Below are positions 45,258-60,421 of a stretch of DNA of 64,000 nt, one piece after another. The stretch is from NCBI RefSeq assembly GCF_905475395.1, contig NC_058338.1, positions 14,584,935 through 14,648,934 of the forward strand. The letters run 5' to 3'. Every line of letters starts with the position of its first letter. Position 1 is the stretch's first letter. This DNA comes from Chrysoperla carnea. Lineage: Eukaryota > Arthropoda > Insecta > Neuroptera > Chrysopidae. Both the position numbers and the translations under genes were made by a program. The notes beneath the pieces are model-generated. The model was not told the DNA's origin, made no database searches, and saw nothing but the letters and a program-made list of their open reading frames with translations.

Positions 45258-48200
45258 ATGAGCTTTTTCAACAAGAGTAAGTATAATTTTATTGTTAAGA
45301 AATTAAATACGAACACGAGTAAATCGACAAAAGCCAAGGAAAAAATTTGTAGACTATATGGATGTGCTATCCACTAATTTTTTGTCAAATTTTTATTTTT
45401 CGTGGTAGTTATTCGTTTATATTAGCCTTTATTTTGTGATATTTGGATGCCCCCCCCCCCCAATACTTTTTTGCAATAATCGGTTCACTTGATATCAATT
45501 GTAACCTAGTAGATAATTTAATTCCTTCTCTTTTTATGGTTATGGTTAATTTCTTGTATATATTTATTTGCAGTTCCTGTTGCATCTTTAAAAAGTATTT
45601 TTTTAATATTATGCATTGGCACCATCATATCATTACTAATATTATATGCAAATTATCGGAAGGTGGCTTATGAAAGAGGTAACTAAAATTATACGATGTT
45701 AGCCAGAAAATATAAGCTATGATTAACTGTGAGGATAATACTATTGCTTAGACCCTATATTATCAAAAAAAATCGAATTTTTTAACTTTATGACGTCATC
45801 AGATTTAAAAATATTTAATTTTGCACTATCACATCCAAATTTTATCCAATTTTGATAAAACAAATATGTATTCCTACTTAATTTGGGTCATACTTTTCAA
45901 ATTTGTGATCAAAATTAACCAAGCTCTAATAGATTTCGAGAATATGGAGTCCTGATCCCGGAATTTAGAACATTAGTGATAGCTAACAAAAAATTGATAT
46001 CACAGCTGAAAAGAATGGCCCAAAATTAGTGGGTTTCAAATAAAATTCCAATAAGATTGGATCAAATTTGCCTGTGTTATCAAAAAAATCAAATTTTTGA
46101 ACTTTATGACGTCATCAAAATCCAAAAAATTTAATTTTGCTCTATCACATTCAAATTTTATCCAATTTTGATAAACCAAGTATGTAATCCTACTAAATTT
46201 GGGTCATACTTTTCAAATTTGTCATCAAAATTAACCTAGCTCTAATAGATTTCAACAATATTGAGTCCTGGTCCCAGAATTGAGCACATAGGTGATAGCT
46301 ACCGATAAACTGATATTACAGCTGAAAAGTATGACCCAAAGTTAGTGGGTTTCAAATAAAATTCCAATAAGATCGGATCAAATTTGCCTGTGTTATCAAA
46401 AAAATCGAATTTTTTAACTTGATGACGTCATCAAAATCCAAAATATTTAATTTTGCTTTATCACATCCAGATTTTATCCGATTTTGATAAACCAAGTATG
46501 TAATCCTACTTAATTTGGGTCATACTTTTCAAATTTGTTATCAAAATTAACCCAGCTCTAATAGGATTCAAGAATGTTATTTTATTTTTTTTGTAGATAA
46601 AAGAATAACATACTACAGTAAGTAAAGTAAATCCACACATTTTTCTACGAAAAGGACCCCGCAATATTAGATAGAAAAATAGCTTTCAGTGAAACTTTTT
46701 CTAACCCACTTTTTTCTAAAATGTTCTTTGGACCATTTAGATCAAAAGCTCTCACGGTCACAAAAATTTTTAATGAGTAGTTTTCGAGCTACGGGCGATC
46801 AAAGCTACACAACATATATTTATAATACCTATATCACTAAGCAAATGGCTTTCTGTAAAACTTTTTCAAACCGCCCGCAAAATAATCTTGGGGTCGTTCT
46901 GATTAAAAAGCTCTTGCGGCCACGGGTTGTGAAACAGTAAGAAATTTTCTACCTGATGCAACAAGGGCGTCCGTTACTCCTGGGACATCAAAATATTTTT
47001 TTTTTCATTTTCCTTTAACACTGGGACAAGTGATTGTAAAAACAGCATAGTGGTTCATCAGATATCCCAGATTTAATTTTGAAATAATAAAAAACATTAT
47101 AGATCCTTTATTTCGTAAAAGTATAAAATTTGTTAATAATTTTATTGTACTCAACAGGAATACGTCTTGACAAACATCGTAAAATGTATGTAAATGCAAT
47201 AAAACGAATTATATTTAAAATAAATGCTTTAAACAAAATTTACAATGCAGAAATATTTGGTAGCCAATTTCAATATATAATTGTAATATTAGTTAAAAAT
47301 AATATAAAATATTTAAACATACTAATTAATAATTTAAGTAATGTGAAAAATATCAAAAATGTTTTATTAATATTTTCACATACGTATTACAATCCGAACA
47401 TTATGAAATTAATAAGAAAAATTAATTATACAAGATACACGCAAATTTTTTATCCATTTCCATTACAATTACAATACAAATTTCCAAGTTCAAATTTATC
47501 GAGTGAATGCCCTGGATTGAATTTAGTGTAAGTAATTTTTTGTTTTTCCATTTTTTAGCATAGTCAAAGTCTAATAGCCAGTGGCGGATTTAGACTTCCT
47601 ATGTTTACTTTATGACGTCATTAGAATCCAAAAAATTTAATTTTACTCTATCACATCCAAATTTTATCCAATTTTGATAAACAAAGTATGTAATCCTACT
47701 AAATTTCGGTCATACTTTTCAAATTTGTGATTAAAATTAACCTACATCTAATAGATTTTAAGATTATGGAGTCCTGGTCCCGGAATTAATCACAAAAGTG
47801 ATCGCTAGAGAAAATTGACATCACAGCTGAAAAATATGGCCCAAAATTAGTGGGTTTCAAAAAAAATTCCAATGAAATCGGATCAAATTTGCCTTTGTTA
47901 TCAAAAAAATCGAATTTTTTAACTTTATGACGTCATCAGAATCCAAAAAATTTAGTTTTGCTCTATCACATCCAAATTTTATCTAATTTTGATAAACAAA
48001 GTCTGTAAACCTACTAAATTTAGTTCATACTTTTCAAATTTGTGATTAAAATTAACCTACATCTAATAGATTTTAAGATTATGGAGTCCTGGTCCCGGAA
48101 TTAATCACAAAAGTGATCGCTAGAGAAAATTGACATCACAGCTGAAAAATATGGCCCAAAATTAGTGGGTTTCAAAAAAAATTCCAATGAAATCGGATCA

Positions 48201-51200
48201 AATTTGCCTTTGTTATCAAAAAAATCGAATTTTTTAACTTTATGACGTCATCAGAATCCAAAAAATTTAGTTTTGCTCTATCACATCCAAATTTTATCTA
48301 ATTTTGATAAACAAAGTCTGTAAACCTACTAAATTTAGTTCATACTTTTCAAATTTATGATCAAAATTAACCTAGCTTTAATAAATTTCAAGAATATGGA
48401 GTCCTGGTCCCGGAATTAAGCACATAAGTGACAGCTAGTGCAAAACTGATTTCACAGTTAACAAGAATGGCCTAAAATTAGTGGGTTTCAAAAAAAATTC
48501 CAATAAGATCGGATCAAATTTGCCTTTGTTATTAAAAAAAAAGAATTTTTTAACTTTATGACGTCATCAAAATCCAAAAAATTTAATTTTGCTCTATCCC
48601 ATCAAAATTTTATCCAATTTTGATAAACCAAGTATGTAATCCTACTAAATTTGATCCGCATAGAAATGCTGCCAGTTGATTAGTTAATCTGCCTTGGGCC
48701 GTGCCAACACATCAGCTTAAGCTAATCAGCTAGACTGGATTAAATCTCAGAACACACGCATAATTTTTTCCTCTAGGCGAAATGAAAAGACAAACAAATG
48801 CCATCACATATTATTTCATGATGAAAATTTTACATATCACCAATCAAATTTAACCGAAGATAAAAATCATTGGTTGTGGACTGTACATTTTGTTTTTGAT
48901 AAAATTAATTATACATCCAATTGGAATCAATCAATTTTGTATTTAAAAGAAAACAATTATGTTTCCAAAGATATTGTCGAAGTTTGGAAATATCTTGATC
49001 AATTCGTTGAAAACAAATATAATGAAACGAAAGAATTGCAGCATAGAATAATTGAATTTGGCGTTAATGCGGACACAGCAATCGGAAAGGTATACATATA
49101 TTGTTTTATTACAAATAATGAAAAAATTTGAAAAAAATATTTTATATGAATTCATTTTAAAACGAGTAAAGTAGTTTAATATTAAAAGCCAAACCAATTT
49201 CAACATTAACTTTGTTCGATGGTTCGTATAATTGATATTACACATAGGTTCACTTCATAGTCGACTATGCATACATACAATAGGTAAATTAGGCAATCGA
49301 CTAGGGAGTTAGAATGGCATAGCGATACTAGTGCTCACGGCGGAGTAAGATAAGTACATTATGATCGTGAACTAATCAACCCAAATATATTCATATTAAT
49401 GAATAATGTTAAAAATAAGAGTAACTCGATTAAAAAAAGTTTTTCTGTAGGAGATATTTTGTCGGGAAAACGAAAGAAAATAGCCATTGAAATTTAGTTT
49501 GATAGATAAAAATGAAAATAATTAATTGACAGAATTAACTGTTGAAATACCGTATATATAGACATGTGTTGAATATCAGTATTTGTATTAAGTTTTAGAA
49601 AACAAAAAATTTCTTCCCCCAAAATTCCGATTTTTTATTTCTTGGGTTTCTAGGATGAATCTAGAATTTTCTTCGTTATTCAGAATCAACATAGTTTTAA
49701 ATAAATTGCATATTTTATAATTTTCAGATGTACAATTCAGGGAACATCGTAAAAGCTTTGAGTTATTTATATCAAAACCGACGAATAAAGGTAGGTACAG
49801 CCTATAATGTAGGGACGACTAATTATTTCTCAAAATATAGCTACCCGGTAAACTCCGTCCATTGAACATGAGTAATTTTCGCATGGAAAATTTGTGCAGG
49901 ACCTCGTTTAAAAAATGCTCCCAAACGTAAAAGTGCAGGTTGTCGATAAGTAATCCGGTAGGATATTGTTTAAACTAATTTTTTTTTAAAGCTAATTTTT
50001 CCGGGGAGTTGCGTTGCGGTAAATGAAGTTTTTCGAACTTTTATGTTAATTTGACTTTATTTCGAATCGATTGATGAAAATCCCAACTTCCTAGCATGTA
50101 TAGAACAGAAAATGGTTATTTTTGGGTGGTTTTACGCGTGCTCTCTTGGCAATTAACAACCAAGCACTTAAAATGCAATCAGGCAAAAAACTTTTGCAGG
50201 ACAAAACTCGTAAAAATCGCTTCTTCACACATTTGCAACCCATAAATCGTCGCTGCTTTTTGTTTTACAATAACTATAATCAATGTTTTTTACAGGGGAA
50301 CGTTTATGATAAGGAATGGAAATGGGATTCATCTCATGATAGTATTGCCATTAACCGAAAATTATGGCATAAAATGCTGAAATGTAACGTCTATCATTAT
50401 TGCTTCTTTGATTCAATCACCTGGTATGGATCATTACAGCATTTATGTGAAAAATGTTATTTGAAAATACGAGTATTAACATTAGCAGCGCCACAAGTTT
50501 ACGCTCTTAAACTATGGTAAAAGTATAAAAATAAAAATGTCATATCTTCGAATGATTTCAAAATATATATATACGGAAAATGCACCCACATATACTTAAT
50601 CACATCTCGTATTGTTCCATAAACAGGTTAGCTCTTCAAATTTTGCACACATTTTTTTTATTATTTGCAAATTCGAATACTTTTTATCAAATTCCATCGG
50701 AAAGTGTGGGTAAAAATGACAGCGTTGTCCTAATTCTACCTTGGATAATAATATCCAAATCGATCTCTCTTTCGGAGCTTTCAGTGGTAATCGCGAATCG
50801 TGAATATGTAAGAATACAAAATTTAAAGTCATTCGAAAATATTAATTTTACAGCAGCATTCTCGGTGACAAAATAAAGCTAAATAAATTAACGCTCTCGG
50901 TAATTTTCGTCGGCAGAATAAAATATTAAAGATTAGACACATGGAAACTCTGACGATCTAACACGATCCACGTAAGGACGATCCACGTAAATTTCCAAAT
51001 TCAAGTATTTTCTCTGACAATATTATTTTGCAAAAGTAAATAAACGTTTCCAATGTACAAAATATCGACTACAGACTGCAGTCTTTACCAGAAGGAATAC
51101 TGTGTTCAGATTTTCCTCTCACAATGATAATAGAAAAAAGTCTTCCACAGCACATTGATTTGATTGACGAAAATATTTCTGAATAAGCATATAGTTTGAC

Positions 51201-51689
51201 GATAACGTATTTTTACCAAGGGAAAAAAACTGTGGTAGAAGAAATTTGAAACTTTCATTCTCGGAGTAATTGCTCCAACGTAGATTGTTTCGGATTTTCA
51301 TAGATAGTACATTTACCTCTTCTTTAACAGTTGTGTGATGTCATCAGAAAATAAATCCCTTACAGTTTTTTTTTCGTCACCGAGAGTTCAGCTATTAATA
51401 TCAATTATTTAAAAAAAATTCTTACTATATAATTTTCTTTATTAGTCCTGAAACTAAAGAAAATTTTTGCAATTCAACACTAGATATTTTAAATGCAATG
51501 TTCAACTTAACTAATAATGTATACATACGTCACATTTATGAGATGAAATCATCATTATTCTATGAGCCACCACCGACAATTTCATACAAATTTGTTGATA
51601 AGCGTGATCGAATACTTTGCTACGATTTAATTACAAGAAACAATATATCATCAAATTTAGATAATTATCTTTCAAGCTTTCTTTTATAA
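45258..51689 (+). CDS. MGAT2-like Golgi glycosyltransferase, probable pseudoenzyme
   Basis: Homologue of alpha-1,6-mannosyl-glycoprotein 2-beta-N-acetylglucosaminyltransferase, which adds the second-antenna GlcNAc to N-glycans in the Golgi. Seven exons: 45258-45276, 45574-45678, 47158-47527, 48777-49089, 49728-49790, 50296-50516, 51446-51689; every phase closes, giving 444 residues (human about 447). Residues 14-32 form a type II signal anchor. Family landmarks include NVLLIFSHTYY, NHWLWTVHFVF, CYLKIRVLTLAAPQVY, the Cys364-Cys372 pair spaced as in the family, and RDRILCYDL near the end. The EEDH metal motif reads KENN (222-225), the YDDYNWDW motif reads FFDSITWY, and the metal His before the Cys pair is Ala360. 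The frame is intact, so it is probably expressed but not an active Mn-dependent transferase. ATG chosen because it splices in phase into the anchor exon. Confidence 0.88.
45756..46576 (+). repeat. 316-bp satellite array in intron 2, about 2.6 units
   Basis: TGACGTCATC occurs at 45791, 46107 and 46423, a 316-bp period. Units share AATTTTGCTCTATCACATCC, TTTTATCCAATTTTGATAAA and GGGTCATACTTTTCAAATTT. Each unit holds a perfect TGACGTCA palindrome. Intronic to the MGAT2-like gene. Confidence 0.92.
46675..46935 (+). repeat. diverged two-unit tandem repeat in intron 2
   Basis: Two units of about 170 bp: GCTTTCAGTGAAACTTTTTC...AAAAGCTCTCACGGTCAC and GCTTTCTGTAAAACTTTTTC...AAAAAGCTCTTGCGGCCAC. Unrelated to the flanking satellite. 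The open frame across it is not a gene. Confidence 0.6.
47600..48652 (+). repeat. 316-bp satellite array in intron 3, about 3.3 units
   Basis: Same monomer as at 45756-46576; TGACGTCAT occurs at 47613, 47928, 48243 and 48559. The second and third units are almost identical over 315 bp. The array ends abruptly about 125 bp before exon 4. It brackets exon 3 together with the first array. Confidence 0.92.
49508..49575 (+). repeat. repeat A, copy A9 (5' fragment)
   Basis: AATTAATTGACAGAATTAACTGTTGAAAT (quoted in part: CAGAATTAACTGTTGAAAT) and ATACCGTATATATAGACA match the 5' 65 bp of family A. It lies in intron 4 of the MGAT2-like gene. Confidence 0.55.
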
Positions 51690-52612
51690 TTAATTATCAT
51701 ATAATATATTAAATCAAGCTGTAATGAAGGCTTAGTGAGACAGACAAATACTTTTTATCGCAAAAAATCCTTGTTTTATTTAGAATGGAGTCAAACTAGA
51801 GGCCTCTAGCTAAGTGAAAGGTGGAAAGAAGGCTACATAAATATCTAATTTTAAACTACTACATAAAATGACTCTTTTTGTTATTAGCCAGATCTAAGCA
51901 GTATCTTTCATTAAGACTTTAGCTTTCATAAAAGCTAACACAATGTTATGAATTTTATGGAAATAATTGTTATAATATCGAATGAATCAGAATTTAGCTC
52001 AGAGAATTTTATGAGTTAGCCTCAACAAAAAGCTTTCCATCATCAATCGCACAGCGGTATGAGCTTGTTTAGACATATCTCACTAGGTCATTATTATTAT
52101 TAAGAACGTCGGCGTACTAAGAATGCAACTAATGTTAAAAAAACACCATTTTATTTTCCGAAGCTAAGAGATAGGATATCACTGTAAGCTCTTTGTTTTG
52201 TTTGTAATTCACAAATTACACAATGGAGGCAAATGGCAATCGATTACGTTATGCAATAGATATAATTTTTAGCTTTATTCATCCTTGTGTCTCCATGACT
52301 TCTATACTCTGGGTGCGGAGTTACTGCAGTAGATTCAGTCGAGTAATCAAGGATATTAAACTGAGATACACTGGTTTCATTCTTCATGTGATTGAAATAT
52401 TCTTTTCTAGAAGCGCATACAATTACCCTCTTTGATATTAATTTTCAATTTTCATTAACTAAGTTTTCTTTCCGATAAAATGTTCCGAAAGAATGTAATA
52501 ATAAAGTACTTTTTCTAAAGTTAAAAAAAATTTTTTTAATTTTTATTTAATAAGAAATAATCAATAAAAACAACGTATAAAAAATTAATAATATTGTTTG
52601 TTTGTTTTAACA
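51690..52612. other. convergent intergenic spacer (MGAT2-like / PEX6)
   Basis: Both neighbours end here, so it should hold two 3' UTRs. ATTAAA near 51706 could serve the plus-strand gene and a TTTATT at about 52542 (AATAAA on the minus strand) PEX6. The small open frame 52223-52435 resembles nothing. Confidence 0.4.
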
Positions 52613-56491
<3,879 letters not shown>

Positions 56492-57166
56492 TTTTAACAA
56501 TAATGACAGGTCATGTTTTTTTTAAACTTTGCTCTCTCATGTTTACCTACTTTCAAAGTAAACAATCAGCAATGTCATCTTTTAATTACTATTAAAAATT
56601 GTACCGACTGAGTAATTATGATATCAAAAAAACTAAAAATTCTCAATTTAAGATAATTTTCATCTAGGAAGCAAGTTCGGTTATTATAAAATTAATATTT
56701 CATAAAAAGCCAAAAAGAGTTCCCGCCTTTTAAATCAAAATTATTAAAAAATCAAAACCAACGAAAAAAGGCGGCAAAATAAAAAATTAGACATCTTCTA
56801 TATTCGTTCTTTCAAATGGCTAACATTCCTTTTAAAAGTACAGAAAATTCATCTAAAAAACATTATAAATATTTGATTACTCTATCCTCAAATAATTATT
56901 TATAATTATTTATTGTTGGTTTATCTTTATAAAAAGGAAAACTTCGTTCAAACCGGCCATGTTGACTTAAAACGTCATGTAAACGGAAATGACACATGAA
57001 AAAGGCGCCAAATAAAAACTAGATTTTTATTAATATTTATTTTTAAATTGTATAAAAGCTAGAAAACAAATATTAAATTTACATAAACAAATATAATTTT
57101 ATAAAAATTTATGAAAATTATACAAGAAATTGAAAATATTTGGTTCACGAAAATATTTCAAACAAC
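56492..57166. promoter_or_regulatory. divergent PEX6 / DCPS promoter region
   Basis: The 675 bp between the two start codons must serve both strands. It holds three E2F-like words: TTCCCGCC at 56720-56727, GGCGGCAAAA at about 56771-56780 and GGCGCCAAA at 57004-57012. That they are used is inference. No TATA box in a defensible place. Confidence 0.5.
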
Positions 57167-59246
57167 ATGGCGACATCTGATGTAAATGACGCTCCTGCTT
57201 CTAAGAAAATTAAATTAGATGATAAAAATGGTGATAAAATAAATGATGAACATGATGATAACTTAGTGAAAACATTATCAGACTTTAAATTAGAAAAAAT
57301 TTTATCAAATAATAGTAATCGTAAAACCATATGTATTCAAGGTTCATTCCCTGGTAAAGATGGTATAGCGTTACTAATATTTGAGAAAAAATCATTTACT
57401 GATACAGAATTTAATAACGATGATGGTTATTTAACTGAAAACAGTGTTTTAAAATATGTGTTTAAAAACGATGTGTATTACAGTTACGAATGTTTTCCAG
57501 ATCTTGTGTTAAGTGGTAAGTTTTAGCATTTGTGTTTTTCATGTTGATTTTTAGAGTGTTAAATTACGTAGTTTATTTTTAGGTTTGAAAACAACTATAA
57601 TTTATCCAGCGACTGAAAAACATATTCAAAAATTTTCTCAACAAAATATCCATTTAGTTAACGAAACTGTTGATTTGTATAATAAAATTACGTTACCTCA
57701 TATTCAAAAAGAACAATTTTCGTTAGACGTAAGTTTAGATAGGCATATGGTTTTGAAAAGTTATTAATACCTAATTATCAAAATTTTTGTTTTGTTTCAG
57801 TGGGTGTATAATATTTTAGATCATAAATCTGAATCGGAACGAATTGTTTTTGAAGATTCTGATCCGAATATAGGATTTATTTTACTTCCCGATTTAAAAT
57901 GGGATGGGAAAACATTAGAAACATTGTATTTGGTTGGAATTGTACATTGCAAGGGGTTGAAATCATTACGTGATTTAAATGATTCTCATCTACCGCTGTT
58001 ACGAAATATTTATACCAAAGGAGTGGTAAGTTTATTAACATCTTTCTTAAATAATTACATAATTGTATACAAATAACTAGTTTTTTAGAGTAGGAAAATT
58101 AGTTTTAAGATTACTGATTCCAGATTTTTTCGCCTTCGCGAATAGGGAATATTCATGAAATTTAAATTTGGTTCAAATATTTTTCTTCCGGAACTTTAAT
58201 GACTGGACATTTCAACTAAACCATTATTTTAGTAATTAATATCTTTTTAATTACTTAAAATTAATTAATAAAAGTACAAATTCAGTGAGGGCATTTAAAA
58301 ATTTCTAAAACGGAAATTCAAATTTTTATACGGACGTGACATCATAGTACGGGCTTGTCAAATTTGTTGACATACTGTATGATATTAATTACTTACATTT
58401 TATATGGTATTTCATTAAACTATACTATTCTACGGCTTTTTATTAGAAAACTTAATAGTGACGAGTGTAAATTCTGTGTTGTAAATTCATTTTTTTATAG
58501 TGTAAATTATACATTGAACTGTCACCAATTGACAGATCACGTACTTATACGTCATCAACAGAGAGCGACAAAAAACTGCGTTTAAATATCTCAAAATTAT
58601 AAAGTATTTTAAATATTTGTTTACTCTTAAATACAGCATTTTTAAACAGTATTTATATTTTTTACTTTGTTATAACGGTGTAAGCAATGAATTAAAAATA
58701 TTAAAAAAATACATGAATATTCCCTATTATTCAATTTACTTTTTGTCATTTCTGTTTAACGATTGGAGGGATCTTAACATACTTTTATGTTTAAACTGAA
58801 AGAAACCGAGGTCTATTCCTTTCTTCGTTGTAACTGCCGAGATTTATGAATCTAAATTTATATCGTAGCTTCGCATCGGTCAGTTTTAACAGTAAACGTA
58901 GTTTTACAACTTTTGATAATAAAAACAAAATTAAACTTGTAATTGATATATTAATTTGTTCCAGAAAGCAATTGAAGACACATATAATCTTCCAGCATCG
59001 CAGCTAAGAATTTATTTACATTATCAACCATCATTTTATCATTTACATGTCCATTTTACATATTTAAAATATGACGCCCCCGGAATATTTACAGAAAAAT
59101 CGCATTTGTTAACCAACGTTATAAGTAACATTGAATTAATTGGTGATTATTATCAACGTGTTACTCTACCATTTGTTGTACGTGAAAACGATAATTTATT
59201 TAAAAAATTTGAAACTGAAAAAATATTAAAACCATGTCCGAATTAA
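57167..59246 (+). CDS. DCPS: scavenger mRNA-decapping enzyme DcpS
   Basis: HIT-family pyrophosphatase that hydrolyses m7GpppN left after 3'-5' mRNA decay, releasing m7GMP, in cytoplasm and nucleus. Exons 57167-57515, 57583-57728, 57801-58025, 58965-59246 give 333 residues (human 337). An N-terminal lysine-rich KKIKLDD may be nuclear-localising. Landmarks: TTIIYPATEKHIQKF, NKITLPHI, WVYNILDHKSESERIVFE, GFILLPDLKWD, LKSLRDLNDSHLPLLRNI, and the HIT motif HLHVH at 266-270 with catalytic His268. ATG 57167 chosen for its AACAACATGG context; an upstream in-frame extension lacks an ATG. Its last 13 bases, stop included, overlap the UBE3D start in another frame. The 939-bp third intron holds no recognised element. 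Confidence 0.95.
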
Positions 59247-60421
59247 TAAATTCACTTTTAATTGAATTGCGTCCACGATTACAATCGTGTAATGTATTTT
59301 TGAAACCGTTAAACGGCCTAAATATCGATTCAACAACATTCAAAATAAAATTACGTTCAAATTCAATCTTATTTTTATATAAAAATCCATCAAACAATTA
59401 TCAGATATGTGAGACAATTGAAATCGATAAGAATTATCAATTACTTCCAAAAAGTATGTCAAGTTTAATCGTCGATAATAAATACGTTTCGTTTCGGGTT
59501 ACAACTAAAACGTTAAATCAATTCGGTAGTTTTAAAACTGAAATATTACAAGTAAATGATGCCTCAAAGTTACCTAGTGCAATACCGCCATGCCAATTTG
59601 AGACAATCAAAATGGCTGAGCATTCTTTAGAATGCCGTAATTGTACAAATCAATTATTAAATAGGTCAATACAATTTCGACGTATTTTACCATTACCAAG
59701 TGAAAATTGTAATCCTAGCGATTGGTTTTGTCATAAATCTGAAACAACAAATGATGTTTCTTCGTCGTTACAACCAAAATTTGATGAAATGTTTTATAAT
59801 TTTTGTAGTTTTACGATTAATTCCACAATTTTAAATGAGAAAGCAATGTATTTTGATAAAGTGATTTTTTGTAAACGATGTTTAGCTTGGTTAGGTACGA
59901 ATATTAATGGGCAAATTTTTTTATGGGATTGTACGGTCCATTTTGTAAAAAATATTGAAACTAAATTAAATTCGATTCAAATTACGGATATGAATTTAAA
60001 TTTGAATGCATTTCATCAATCAATTTTGAATTTAATTAATGAAACCATTGGGATTATTTGTAAAATTCTAATTGAATGCCATGTGACAGTCGATAAAACA
60101 GAATATATTTTGCTATGGGTATTAGATCGACGACTAGATGTAGCGTTATTTGAAAATTCACCTCATCAACGTGTAGAACATAAACGTTTACGATTAATTG
60201 AGCTACAAAATTATGTTGCTATTAAATTATTATTTAAATATTGTACAAACGTTTCATCGGATGTACAATTATGGCAATCAGATATGAGTGTTCAAAATTT
60301 AAAAGTGGCATATCCAATGTTTAAAGATGGTCTAAAAGATTTAAATGATAAAGCTGAACTAATGTCAAATTGTTCAAATACCAATGATGATTTTACTATA
60401 TCGTATATAATTTTGGATTGA
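59234..60421 (+). CDS. UBE3D: HECT-type E3 ubiquitin ligase E3D (UBE2CBP)
   Basis: Single-exon frame of 395 residues, close to human UBE3D (about 389). The family binds the E2 UBE2C and cyclin B and can ubiquitylate substrates through a HECT-like C-terminal part. Visible landmarks: CRNC at 131-134, RRILPLPSENCNPSDWFCH (family: RVLPLPSENW...WCCH), CKRC plus LAWLG (family CKRCxxxLG), a DKTEYILLWVLDRR block, and LWQSDMSVQNL near the end (family LWESDISV). The start ATG at 59234 matches the family's N-terminus, so no upstream exon is needed. It lies inside DCPS exon 4, in a different frame, and the two stops are far apart. AATAAA at 60518-60523 supplies a poly(A) signal. No intron, unlike all its neighbours, which could mean retroposition or simple intron loss. 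Confidence 0.92.
   Translation: MSELINSLLIELRPRLQSCNVFLKPLNGLNIDSTTFKIKLRSNSILFLYKNPSNNYQICETIEIDKNYQLLPKSMSSLIVDNKYVSFRVTTKTLNQFGSFKTEILQVNDASKLPSAIPPCQFETIKMAEHSLECRNCTNQLLNRSIQFRRILPLPSENCNPSDWFCHKSETTNDVSSSLQPKFDEMFYNFCSFTINSTILNEKAMYFDKVIFCKRCLAWLGTNINGQIFLWDCTVHFVKNIETKLNSIQITDMNLNLNAFHQSILNLINETIGIICKILIECHVTVDKTEYILLWVLDRRLDVALFENSPHQRVEHKRLRLIELQNYVAIKLLFKYCTNVSSDVQLWQSDMSVQNLKVAYPMFKDGLKDLNDKAELMSNCSNTNDDFTISYIILD

Noticed and set aside
48943-49245. Minus-strand 100-codon frame
   Set aside because: Lies opposite MGAT2-like exon 4 and has AT-driven composition; a shadow.
50580-50876. 98-codon frame inside intron 6 of the MGAT2-like gene as an extra exon
   Set aside because: Joining exon 6 directly to 51446 restores the family's Cys spacing in phase, so nothing is needed between them.
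58355-58799. Two small frames in DCPS intron 3 as a nested gene
   Set aside because: Phe/Leu/Asn-rich AT noise with no family resemblance, and DCPS exons 3 and 4 join without them.
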